NCBI GenBank assembly: GCA_964592475.1
Contig: CAZQEZ010000105.1
Coordinates: 1 to 14,113, forward strand
Direction: 5' to 3'
DNA length: 14,113 nucleotides
Source: CAZQEZ01 sp964592475
Lineage (GTDB): Bacteria > Bacteroidota > Bacteroidia > Cytophagales > Cyclobacteriaceae
Shown: positions 1 to 7,636 of the stretch, piece after piece
Numbering within the stretch: the stretch's first letter is position 1
Layout of the letters: each line of letters begins with the position of its first letter
Made by a program: the position numbers and the translations under genes
The notes under the pieces: model-generated
What the model saw: the letters and a program-made list of their open reading frames with translations, nothing else
Told to the model about the DNA's origin: nothing
Database searches by the model: none

Positions 1-116
1 GCAGAAATCTCAGCTTTAAACCAACTTAATTATGTGGACAAAGATTGTAAAAATAATACAATAACAAACAATAAGTTAAAATTCAGTTTTCCACACAATT
101 TCACATAGAACCTTAA

Positions 117-1367
117 TTATTCTACTTCCACCACCAGTTGATTAGCAAAATTTTGCCAATATTGCTCCGCACGCGAAGCATCCATTGCACCATCAAAAAC
201 AACAATTCTATATTGTAGCATGTATACCTTATCAGGCTGCAAAAACCAGTCACTATGGCGTGTAGGGCTAAAATTAAAAAACACATCGCCTCGCCCCCCA
301 TTAGCATCGGGTGGCCAAACCCGCACAGGCTCAGGGTGTTGATAATTAGCCGGATGGCTCATGAAAATAATTCCTGCATTACCCCCTTTTGGTGTTTCGC
401 CCGATATAATTGCCCAACGTGCTTTACTAGCATCGGCATCTTCACGGGTTTTCCCTGCCGAAGTAACAACCTGGCTATTTTGGTTGGTCCAATACTGATT
501 GGCTCTAAAGCCAAAACCACCATATCTATATTCTTTCAATATAAAAGGACTTTCACTGTTGCAGTTAAGATGGCTGGTAAAATCGATGATGGTGTAATCT
601 TCACCCGGCTTATATACTCTTACATCCCACACTTCATTAAGTACTACTTTTTTACCTTTATATGTAGGCGCGGTTAAATCAATATGTTCGTGTAAAGATT
701 TAAAGCCTGTAAATACAGATCCGGCATAGTGGGATATAAAATTGGCAAATTGAATAGTACCCTGCCCTTTATTCAAATTCCAAAAATCCAGTGCTCTTCC
801 TTCAAATTCAGTTTTTGTCCAGGGATTCCATAAGCCCATGTGGTGTAGGTGATCTTCAGGGTGAATCGTAGTTAAGGTAAATCCGGCAGGGGTAAATATT
901 GGATGAATGTAACCACTTCTGGTATAAAGCTTACTTTCACCTTCAGGAGGAGGTGTGAGGGCATGATTGTATTGCAAAACAGGGGTGTTGTCTTTAAAAA
1001 TTGTTAAATGCTTATCATTTTTTTTAAAACGTAATGTTAAATCTTTTTTTTCTGAACTCTCTTTTATTGGTATGAGTTTAAACTTGCGTTCTTTATTTTT
1101 GGCAGTCTTACCTGTGAGAATCCACCAAATTCGATTAGTATATCCTTTTTCAATCTGGAAATTGATCGGAGATGATTCTTCTCCATTTATTATTTCAACT
1201 AATTGATAATTATTACCCGAATTAAAATCTACATTTTGCAAAGTGGCAAAAACAGGTGCATCCAAATATGGATGTGCTGTAGTAATTGTAAAATTTAATT
1301 CTTGCCCATGGCTATAATTACAAAATAATACCAATAGGCTTGACAAAAGATAAAATAAGCTATTCAT
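117..1367 (-). CDS. Secreted DUF6807 (PmoA-like) family protein
   Basis: The 416-residue protein matches the DUF6807 family (also called PmoA or 'methane oxygenase PmoA' in databases, although no such activity is established). The visible family signature is a TRSGYIHPIFTPAG block at about residues 149-162, followed by HPEDHLHHMGLW at 169-180, whose Asp and His residues are typical of the family. I chose the ATG at 1367 because it opens directly into a signal peptide (MNSLFYLLSSLLVLFCNYSHGQ); the frame stays open 23 codons further upstream, but that extension adds only non-signal sequence. The protein is therefore probably exported to the periplasm or beyond. In Bacteroidota such genes often sit among carbohydrate-use genes, but here the upstream neighbour, 83 bases away, is a membrane phosphatase. 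A TAnnTTTG element lies in that gap. Family assignment is firm; the biochemical role is unknown. Confidence 0.85.
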   Translation of the reverse strand: MNSLFYLLSSLLVLFCNYSHGQELNFTITTAHPYLDAPVFATLQNVDFNSGNNYQLVEIINGEESSPINFQIEKGYTNRIWWILTGKTAKNKERKFKLIPIKESSEKKDLTLRFKKNDKHLTIFKDNTPVLQYNHALTPPPEGESKLYTRSGYIHPIFTPAGFTLTTIHPEDHLHHMGLWNPWTKTEFEGRALDFWNLNKGQGTIQFANFISHYAGSVFTGFKSLHEHIDLTAPTYKGKKVVLNEVWDVRVYKPGEDYTIIDFTSHLNCNSESPFILKEYRYGGFGFRANQYWTNQNSQVVTSAGKTREDADASKARWAIISGETPKGGNAGIIFMSHPANYQHPEPVRVWPPDANGGRGDVFFNFSPTRHSDWFLQPDKVYMLQYRIVVFDGAMDASRAEQYWQNFANQLVVEVE

Positions 1368-1391
1368 AACAGGGGTTTTTATTTTATTAAG

Positions 1392-1399
1392 CAAATCTA
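1392..1399 (-). promoter_or_regulatory. Bacteroidota-type -7 promoter element
   Basis: Read on the minus strand this is TAGATTTG, an exact match to the TAnnTTTG -7 element of Bacteroidota promoters. It lies 24 bases upstream of the ATG of the DUF6807 gene, so transcription would start about 15-20 bases before the start codon. I could not find a TTTG -33 element at the usual spacing, so this rests on one half-site in an AT-rich gap. Confidence 0.35.
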
Positions 1400-1450
1400 A
1401 ACAATCTAAAAGATAAGCCCCAGTCACATCCATCAAATAGTATAATCTAT

Positions 1451-2140
1451 TTATCTACTTGGTGCCGGCACTTTTCTCGGGCGGCCAGGAGGTCTTTTAC
1501 CAGGCGCTTTCTTTGCAGATTCCGACTTTTTACTGTCTCTTTTCCTCCTATTATCTTTTTTGGAAAATCCAAGCCAGCCTTTTTGCATGATTAAATTTAA
1601 AATAAGATAAAATAGCATGGCAAAGAAAATACCCACCATTGCCCCTACTACTACATCGCCCGGATAATGCACACCTAGATATATTCTACTGAAAGAAATA
1701 AAGCCCGACCATAAAAAAATAAAGAAGATACCCCAATAATACCTTTTTAAGAGTAAAAATAAAAAAGTGGCTAAGGCAAATGTATTAGCGGCATGGCTGG
1801 AAGCAAAACCGTATCGCCCGCCACACCCATGCACAATATTTACCTGATCTCCAATTTCCGGATCGTGGCAAGGCCTAAATCGCTCAAAAGCAGGTTTCAT
1901 GATGCCTGAAGTGAAAAAGTCACTGGCAATGACAGATAATCCTATCAGGGCTAGAATTACCCAAGCTTTTTTGCCAAATTGCCAAAATAAAAAAAAAGCT
2001 ATGGCAGCATAAAAAGGAACCCAAACCATTTTTTCACTTATTAAATACATCACCGGATCTGTGACCGGGTTTGTTAAATCATTAATAGTAAAAAATAATT
2101 TTTCATCAAAGTTTGCCAGTTTATCTAAAAACTCTTCCAT
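1451..2140 (-). CDS. PAP2-family membrane phosphatase with basic, AT-hook-like C-terminal tail
   Basis: A 229-residue integral membrane phosphatase of the PAP2 superfamily, which dephosphorylates lipid phosphates such as undecaprenyl pyrophosphate, lipid A or phosphatidylglycerol phosphate; the substrate here cannot be read from sequence. All three catalytic motifs are visible: K(x6)RP at residues 82-90, a variant SSH at 114-116 (the usual PSGH) and SR(x5)H(x3)D at 151-162, giving Arg152, His158 and Asp162. Hydrophobic segments fall near 42-56, 60-75, 118-131, 136-150 and 163-185. After residue 190 comes a soluble tail of about 36 residues, very rich in Lys and Arg, containing KRPPGRPRK (215-223), which resembles the GRP core of an AT-hook. 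The start lies 2 bases after the hemF stop, so it should be co-transcribed and probably translationally coupled with hemF. Confidence 0.9.
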   Translation of the reverse strand: MEEFLDKLANFDEKLFFTINDLTNPVTDPVMYLISEKMVWVPFYAAIAFFLFWQFGKKAWVILALIGLSVIASDFFTSGIMKPAFERFRPCHDPEIGDQVNIVHGCGGRYGFASSHAANTFALATFLFLLLKRYYWGIFFIFLWSGFISFSRIYLGVHYPGDVVVGAMVGIFFAMLFYLILNLIMQKGWLGFSKKDNRRKRDSKKSESAKKAPGKRPPGRPRKVPAPSR

Positions 2141-2142
2141 AA

Positions 2143-3039
2143 TTATACTTTTAGCCAGTTTATATCTTTTTTAAGCCATTGCTGCATTTCATGCTCGGCG
2201 CTACCTTCAGGGGGTTGATAGCTGTAAGCCCAATTAGCCATTGGTGGCAAACTCATCAATATTGACTCCGTTCTTCCATTGGTATCTAACCCAAACTTAG
2301 TGCCTTTATCCCACACCAGATTAAATTCTACATACCTGCCTCTTCGTAAAGCTTGCCATTTTCGTTCATCTTCACCATAGGTTTTATCCTTATTACTAAT
2401 TACCAACTCCTTATAAATAGGATAAAAGGCCAGCCCAATGTCTTTCACAAATGCAAATATTTCCTCTTTGCTCAGGTGCTCATTTTCTTTTAGCTGATCG
2501 AAAAAAATGCCACCTATTCCTCTGGTTTCTTTCCTATGTCGAATGTAAAAATAGTCATCTGCCCAGTTTTTAAACTTATCATAATAATCATGGTGATGAC
2601 GTGTGCAAGTTTGCCGTAAATATTGATGAAAATATATCGCGTTTGCGCGGTTGAAATAATGTGGAGTAACATCAATGCCACCACCAAACCAATAAATGCC
2701 ATTTGTCATTTCAAAATATCGCAAATTCATGTGGATAATTGGCACGTAAGGGTTTTGTGGATGTAAAACAATAGAAATGCCCGTAGCATAAAAATTAGCC
2801 TCGGGAAGATTCAATTTTTTTAAGATTTTTTCTGGAGTGGGTCCAAAAACAATTGAAAAATTAACCCCGCCTTTTTCTATTACTTTACCTTCTGCAATAA
2901 CTCTTGACTTTCCCCCACCTCCTCCGGGTCGCTCCCATTGATCTTCTTTAAATTCCTTTTCTCCATCTAACTCCTGCAATTGAAGACAAATACTGTCTTG
3001 TAAATTCTGAAACCAGCTTGCTATTTGTTCTTTATTCAT
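2143..3039 (-). CDS. hemF: Oxygen-dependent coproporphyrinogen III oxidase
   Basis: This 298-residue cytoplasmic enzyme carries out the oxidative decarboxylation of coproporphyrinogen III to protoporphyrinogen IX, an O2-requiring step of haem synthesis. The length is normal for HemF. Conserved blocks are present in order: the Gly-rich GGGGGKSRV near 39-47, NPYVPIIHMN with a conserved His at 103, WFGGGIDVTP at 117-126, the long HemF signature at 157-181 (HRKETRGIGGIFFD) and RRGRYVEFNLVWDKGTKFG at 232-250, then GRTESILMSLPP. One oddity: the signature position that is normally Cys (KxWC) is Ala160. The ATG follows the tamL stop by one base and the gene runs directly into the PAP2 gene, so it is the middle gene of a three-gene operon. 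Its presence implies aerobic or microaerobic life. Confidence 0.97.
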   Translation of the reverse strand: MNKEQIASWFQNLQDSICLQLQELDGEKEFKEDQWERPGGGGGKSRVIAEGKVIEKGGVNFSIVFGPTPEKILKKLNLPEANFYATGISIVLHPQNPYVPIIHMNLRYFEMTNGIYWFGGGIDVTPHYFNRANAIYFHQYLRQTCTRHHHDYYDKFKNWADDYFYIRHRKETRGIGGIFFDQLKENEHLSKEEIFAFVKDIGLAFYPIYKELVISNKDKTYGEDERKWQALRRGRYVEFNLVWDKGTKFGLDTNGRTESILMSLPPMANWAYSYQPPEGSAEHEMQQWLKKDINWLKV

Positions 3040-3040
3040 T

Positions 3041-5440
3041 TTAAAATGGATATCCTATACCAATATTCAAAATATAATTATCTGCTCTGGAAAAAGCTCC
3101 CTTGTTAAATCCTTTATTTAATATAAACCTGTTCCCCGGAGAGCGTGCCGGGTCGTAGACTTTTACTCCTAAATCAAACCTTACCAGCAAAAATGAGAAG
3201 TCAAGCCTTAGTCCAGCTCCGGAACCAACGGCTATTTCTTTATAAAAACGATTCCAGCGAAATTCTGCGTTGGGTCGTAATGTTTCTTCTCTAAAGGTCC
3301 ATGAGTTGCCCGCGTCTATGAAAATAGCACCATCAACAAAACCGAGTAATTTTTTTCTTAGTTCAATGGATGTTTCCAAAATTATTTCGGCAGGTTGTTC
3401 AAACCGGTCATCGTAATTTCCGGAAGTGTCAACAGGAGTGTAAGAACCTGGTCCTAATCGACGAGGGCGCCAAGCGCGGATTCCATTACTGCCACCAGCA
3501 AAAAAATACTTTTCGTAAGGCAAAATTTTATTGTCTCCATAAGGCAAGGCGATCCCAACATTGATCCTATAGGCAATTGAATTATTTCTTAAAGGCAAAT
3601 ATTGCCTGTAATCAAAGTTTAGTTTTATGAATTGATAATGCTCTAAGCCCCACGAGTCAAGAATGCCGGCATCAAGAAAATTGAGCGATGTGCCTCCACT
3701 TTCTGCACTTGTTTTAATTAATGATGCCTTTCGATCGTAGATACCGTATTGGTTGCTATTAATTACAGCAGCAAAATTAATACTGCTTACAAATGAAGTG
3801 TTGAAGGTATTGATAAGGTTATTGCCACTGGCTAGTAATTCTTCAAGATAACTAACAAAAGCCGGGTCAAGTCGGGGAGAATATATCAGATTTAAATCCG
3901 AAATGGTCAGGCTATAGCTAATTCGATTGTCTATTTGCCATAAATAACCAAATGAACCATTAAATGTAGAGCGCTCATACTCGGGCCTGTTGGTAAATGA
4001 ATACCCGGCAACTGTCCGGGTTTTGGGGTTTACTTCCCCTAGTAAAGACTTGAGGCGGCTACTTAACGGCATTATAAACTGAGGAAAAACAAGGGAAAAG
4101 TTAACACTTGCCTCTGTACTACTATAAACATTACGTTGATCTGAAACAGCAGGAACTCCTTCAATACCAACCCTACCATTAAGTTCCATAATCTCTAAAC
4201 CGCCAAAAATATTTCTATTTTTTAATGAGAAATTATAAAATGGCCCCGGAAAACCTTGAGATAAAATAATACCAAGACCCAATTCATTGGTAGTTTGAAA
4301 TTTTTTCAATGGGCTGGTAAAAATATTAGCTGCGAATTTACCTCCTGTTGTATCGTAATACACATTGATAAACTTAAACATATCCAAATTAGCCAGTTGT
4401 CGCTGAGTTTCGGTAGTATTGCTACGGCTGTAAATAGTGTTCGGATATATAAAAAGTCTGCGATCCAGGATTTTTTTTGAATATTGTTCATTGAAAAAAG
4501 TATAAGAAACGCCATTATACATTTTCATATTCCTTTTCGACCTATTAATATTTTTACCCTCATCGGTAGTGAAAATAACAGTATCAATGGTAAATATTTT
4601 ATGTCTACCGCTACTCGGGTTATTGATAATAGTTTCTAATGCCAAAGCATTGGTTTGAGTGGTATCATAAATATCAAAATTGATATATTGCCTATTGAAA
4701 TCGAAATAACCATTATCCTTAAGCAGCAAGTCAATTCTTTCGCGTTCTTTCGTAATTGCAGTTTCATCATATCGCTCACCTTCCTGCAGTAAGCTATTTC
4801 TACGGCTTTCTTCTAATAGCTTATTTATAATAGTATCATTGGTTCTATATACTATTGTATCGTAATAAGAGGCAGGCCCTTCTTCAATTTGATATACAAC
4901 ACGCCCCTTTTTATTTTTTATATTTACTTTGTAATCAGCGACGGCCTCAAAAAAACCTTTTGTCTTTAAATATAGCTGCATTTGCTCTGCTGTATTAGCA
5001 ATTATAGCACTGTCAAGTACCGCAAGTGGCTCTCCCCAGCGCATAAGTATATTGCCGTCTTCTAATATTTTGTCCTGCCGGGCTATTTTATCCCTCAACT
5101 TTTCTTCCAACTTTAGCCGCTTCTTTTCCGAAGAGGTTTGAGCTATTTTCTCTTCAAACTCTTCTGTAATTTCTTCTTTTCTCTCACGTATTTTTTCTGC
5201 ATCATAATTATTGCTACCCCATTCATAAAACCAAACATAAGGAGCAAAAGGAACTAGTGGAAACTTGCGGTTAGGTTCTTGACGGTAAAGTTTTTCCAGA
5301 TCTTCTTTACTTATTTTTTGCGTACCTTTGATCTTCTGCTTTCGCAAAAGGTACTGGTCATCCTTTAACAAGCGGGTACCCATACATCCACTCATAAAGA
5401 GTACCATAAGCAAAAAAGCAAAGAATCTGAAATGGTGCAA
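3041..5440 (-). CDS. tamL: TamL: BamA/TamA-family outer-membrane assembly lipoprotein
   Basis: About 799 residues. The C-terminal half is an Omp85 (BamA/TamA) beta-barrel, with the GGSNGIRAWRPRRLGPGSY motif equivalent to the VRGF/Y loop of BamA and a final strand ending in Phe (IGIGYPF). The N-terminal half holds POTRA-like regions and a charged, probably helical stretch near residues 65-115. There is no ATG at the expected place. I propose the TTG at 5440, which gives a short basic N-terminus, a hydrophobic core and the lipobox MSGC with Cys19, matching the lipoprotein nature of Bacteroidota TamL. The A-rich bases just before the TTG suit a weak Bacteroidota ribosome site. Alternatives are the ATG at 5407, which leaves too short a signal, or a start inside the divergent gene. 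It probably inserts or exports outer-membrane proteins. It is the first gene of the tamL-hemF-PAP2 operon. Confidence 0.88.
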   Translation of the reverse strand: MHHFRFFAFLLMVLFMSGCMGTRLLKDDQYLLRKQKIKGTQKISKEDLEKLYRQEPNRKFPLVPFAPYVWFYEWGSNNYDAEKIRERKEEITEEFEEKIAQTSSEKKRLKLEEKLRDKIARQDKILEDGNILMRWGEPLAVLDSAIIANTAEQMQLYLKTKGFFEAVADYKVNIKNKKGRVVYQIEEGPASYYDTIVYRTNDTIINKLLEESRRNSLLQEGERYDETAITKERERIDLLLKDNGYFDFNRQYINFDIYDTTQTNALALETIINNPSSGRHKIFTIDTVIFTTDEGKNINRSKRNMKMYNGVSYTFFNEQYSKKILDRRLFIYPNTIYSRSNTTETQRQLANLDMFKFINVYYDTTGGKFAANIFTSPLKKFQTTNELGLGIILSQGFPGPFYNFSLKNRNIFGGLEIMELNGRVGIEGVPAVSDQRNVYSSTEASVNFSLVFPQFIMPLSSRLKSLLGEVNPKTRTVAGYSFTNRPEYERSTFNGSFGYLWQIDNRISYSLTISDLNLIYSPRLDPAFVSYLEELLASGNNLINTFNTSFVSSINFAAVINSNQYGIYDRKASLIKTSAESGGTSLNFLDAGILDSWGLEHYQFIKLNFDYRQYLPLRNNSIAYRINVGIALPYGDNKILPYEKYFFAGGSNGIRAWRPRRLGPGSYTPVDTSGNYDDRFEQPAEIILETSIELRKKLLGFVDGAIFIDAGNSWTFREETLRPNAEFRWNRFYKEIAVGSGAGLRLDFSFLLVRFDLGVKVYDPARSPGNRFILNKGFNKGAFSRADNYILNIGIGYPF

Positions 5441-5456
5441 TTTTTTTAGAAATATT

Positions 5457-6215
5457 ATGACAGTGTTATCTAAAAACAAGACTAAGTTTATAAAATCTTT
5501 ACATTTAAAGAAATATCGAAAACATGAACAACAATTTTTGGTAGAAGGAACCAAGAGTGTGCTCGAACTACTAAACGCTAATTATCAAGTTATTATGCTT
5601 TTAGTTACCCAAAAGTTTTGGAATCAACACCAAAATGTAATTTCCAGTGCTAATATACAGGAAATTTTCGAAGTATCACCAGCTCAATTATCTTCAGTAA
5701 GTACTTTTAAGCAAAATCAGGATGTATTGGCAATAGCTATAATGCCCGAACGAAAAATAATTACACCGCAGACTGGGGAATGGTGGCTAGCCCTGGACAA
5801 TATCCAGGACCCGGGCAATCTGGGCACGATTATTCGCACTGCCGATTGGTATGGGATTAAAAATATTGTGGCCTCCACGGAAACTGCTGAATTTTATAAC
5901 CCAAAGGTAATACAAGCCACCATGGGATCATTTTGCAGGGTAAATGTTTTCTATTATAAATTAATTGAGTTTATTAGTTCAACGCCTCTCAATGTATTTG
6001 GTGCTTACCTGAATGGTGCAAATATTCATGATTATAAATTTGATAGCGCGGGTGGCGGTATTTTTTTATTGGGCAATGAAGCCAATGGTATTTCTGCAGA
6101 CTTAGAAAAAAATGTATCTGTAAAAATTAGCATTCCCCGCTTTGGGCAAGCAGAGTCGCTCAATGCAGGGATTGCTACAGCTGTTATTTTAGATAACTGG
6201 AAAAGATCAATATAA
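5457..6215 (+). CDS. SpoU/TrmH-family RNA 2'-O-methyltransferase
   Basis: A 252-residue SPOUT enzyme that transfers methyl from S-adenosylmethionine to a ribose 2'-OH in rRNA or tRNA. The three SpoU motifs are clear: motif 1 with NLGTIIRTAD at 121-130 (Asn121 and catalytic Arg127), motif 2 with LLGNEANGIS at 204-213, and motif 3 with IPRFGQAESLNAGIA at 226-240. Residues 1-100 form an L30e-like substrate-binding domain (FLVEGTKSVLELL at 27-39), as in RlmB and TsnR-type members. I chose the ATG at 5457 because the family N-terminus fits there; the frame is open upstream only because it overlaps tamL. The gene is divergent from tamL, an arrangement I recall from other Bacteroidota. Its stop overlaps the end of a decayed gene on the other strand. 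RlmB, TrmH or another target cannot be told apart by eye. Confidence 0.93.
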   Translation: MTVLSKNKTKFIKSLHLKKYRKHEQQFLVEGTKSVLELLNANYQVIMLLVTQKFWNQHQNVISSANIQEIFEVSPAQLSSVSTFKQNQDVLAIAIMPERKIITPQTGEWWLALDNIQDPGNLGTIIRTADWYGIKNIVASTETAEFYNPKVIQATMGSFCRVNVFYYKLIEFISSTPLNVFGAYLNGANIHDYKFDSAGGGIFLLGNEANGISADLEKNVSVKISIPRFGQAESLNAGIATAVILDNWKRSI

Positions 6216-6471
6216 CTTTATGTATCTATAAGTTACATCTGCACTAACTTGTGATGGAGGCGTATCCGGATTATCATCGTCGTCTAAGTCAAATGCTTCC
6301 GGTCGTTAATAGCATTTCATTAAAATCTAGCTCAAGCTCATACTCTTCATCATTAGCTAATACAAATTCTAACGCAAATTCTGTTGTATCTGAATTAATA
6401 GAGTAAGTTCCAGCAATTTGACCTGAGCTAACGTCTACTTCATAAAAAAGGCCTTTAAAATAAAGGCCTTT
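6207..6471 (-). pseudogene. Frameshifted 3' remnant of an acidic, beta-rich protein gene
   Basis: On the minus strand, one frame reads from about 6471 down to a stop at 6289 and encodes residues such as GTYSINSDTTEFALEFVLAN and then DEEYELELDFNEMLLTTG. A frame offset by one base takes over near 6303 and continues as RPEAFDLDDDDNPDTPPS, ending in VTYRYIKLY with a stop at 6207-6209. The two halves have the same acidic, alternating composition and join naturally, which suggests one gene broken by a one-base shift. There is no usable start codon: upstream the frame runs into the hairpin terminator at 6445-6473 and a stop at 6472. It therefore looks like the 3' end of a larger, probably secreted, protein whose 5' part is gone. 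I do not recognise the family. A sequencing indel could explain the frameshift but not the missing 5' end. Confidence 0.6.
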
Positions 6472-6473
6472 TT
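6445..6473 (-). terminator. Rho-independent terminator of the M42 peptidase gene (usable in both directions)
   Basis: A 13-base stem (AAAAAGGCCTTTA at 6445-6457 with TAAAGGCCTTTTT at 6461-6473) closes a 3-base loop. It is followed by a T-run when read on the minus strand and begins 14 bases past the stop codon of the M42 peptidase. The A-run on the other side makes it symmetrical, so it can also stop transcripts that run through from the methyltransferase gene. Confidence 0.85.
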
Positions 6474-6486
6474 ATTACATCCGATT

Positions 6487-7554
6487 TTAAAAATATTTAA
6501 ACTCATGCCCATCGGGTAGCTGAGTGATAAACTTATACATAAGATTGATGATATGATCGAGATCATCTTTGTGAATCATTTCTACTGTAGTGTGCATGTA
6601 TTTCAATGGCAGCGAAACTAAAGCAGAAGCAACTCCTTCATTACTATAAGCAAAAGCATCAGTATCTGTGCCGGTGATTCTGGATGAAGCCGATCTTTGA
6701 AATGGAATTTCATTTTTACCAGCCACCTCTATTAGCATCTCCAATAGTTTATTATGAACTGCAGGAGCATAAGTAAACACAGGTCCTCTTCCAGCCTTTT
6801 GATCGCCTTGTTTGATTTTATTGTAATGGGGAGAGTAGGTATCATGCGTTACATCAGTGATAATAGCCACGTTTGGTTTAATTCTTTGGGCTATCATTTG
6901 CGCTCCGCGTAAGCCAACCTCTTCCTGAACAGCATTTACTATATAAAGTCCGAAAGGAATATTATCATCACTTTCCTTTAACCTCTTAGCAACCTGAGCA
7001 ATCATGTACCCACCAATTCTATTGTCAAGTGCTCTACCGGCCAAATATCTATTATTTAATTCTATAAGGTCTTCGTCGAAAGTAACCACGCAACCTACAT
7101 GGATGCCCAATTCCTCTACTTCTTGTTTATTATCACAGCCGCTGTCCAGCACAACTGTTTCTACATTAGTTTTACGCTCTTCTTTATTATCTCGCACATG
7201 AATAGCTGGCCATCCAAATACCGCGTTTACTACGCCTTTACTTGTATGTATCTTTGCTTTTTTACTGGGAGCTATTTGATAATCTGAGCCACCATTTCTG
7301 ATTACATAAATATAGCCGTCATCAGCAATATAATTTACAAACCATGATATCTCATCGGCGTGAGCCTCAATCACTACTTTGTATTTTGCCTCAGGATTTA
7401 TTACAGCTACAGCCGTACCGTAGGTATCTGTAAATTGGCTATCTGTATATTTTTTAATGTAATCCAACCAAATTTGTTGACCAGAACTTTCAAATCCAGT
7501 AGGTGCATTATTGTTAATGTACCTAAATAAAAAATCTTTACTTACTTGATCCAT
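6487..7554 (-). CDS. M42-family metallo-aminopeptidase (FrvX / glutamyl aminopeptidase type)
   Basis: A 355-residue cytoplasmic peptidase of family M42, usually a large self-compartmentalised dodecamer with two metals per subunit that trims short peptides from the N-terminus. The metal and catalytic residues are in place: AHADE at 64-68 (His65, Asp67), GRALDNRIGG with Asp177 bridging the two metals, QEEVGLRGA with Glu211 and Glu212, ITDVTHD with Asp234, and YMHTTVEMI with His321. The length is standard and the ATG at 7554 gives a complete N-terminus. Database annotations sometimes call such proteins endoglucanases; the motifs fit a peptidase. It appears to be a single-gene unit, with a promoter-like element upstream and a strong terminator downstream. 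Exact peptide preference is not visible. Confidence 0.94.
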   Translation of the reverse strand: MDQVSKDFLFRYINNNAPTGFESSGQQIWLDYIKKYTDSQFTDTYGTAVAVINPEAKYKVVIEAHADEISWFVNYIADDGYIYVIRNGGSDYQIAPSKKAKIHTSKGVVNAVFGWPAIHVRDNKEERKTNVETVVLDSGCDNKQEVEELGIHVGCVVTFDEDLIELNNRYLAGRALDNRIGGYMIAQVAKRLKESDDNIPFGLYIVNAVQEEVGLRGAQMIAQRIKPNVAIITDVTHDTYSPHYNKIKQGDQKAGRGPVFTYAPAVHNKLLEMLIEVAGKNEIPFQRSASSRITGTDTDAFAYSNEGVASALVSLPLKYMHTTVEMIHKDDLDHIINLMYKFITQLPDGHEFKYF

Positions 7555-7583
7555 TTAATCTACTTTTTAAAAATTAAAAGTTG

Positions 7584-7591
7584 CAAAAATA
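7584..7591 (-). promoter_or_regulatory. Bacteroidota-type -7 promoter element for the M42 peptidase gene
   Basis: The minus strand reads TATTTTTG followed by C, an exact TAnnTTTG match, 29 bases upstream of the peptidase ATG. That position would give a short untranslated leader of about 20-25 bases. No good TTTG -33 element is seen at 19-22 bases further upstream, so support is partial. Confidence 0.4.
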
Positions 7592-7636
7592 AGCATTGCA
7601 CCACAGTAAGCATAGCTTTAAGTAAAAGCATTTGAC

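Noticed and set aside
33..95. Two DnaA-box-like sequences (TGTGGACAA at 33-41 and TTTTCCACA at 87-95) at the left edge
   Set aside because: One has a mismatch to the box consensus, there are only two, and no replication-origin genes or dense box cluster lie nearby, so chance in AT-rich DNA is likely.
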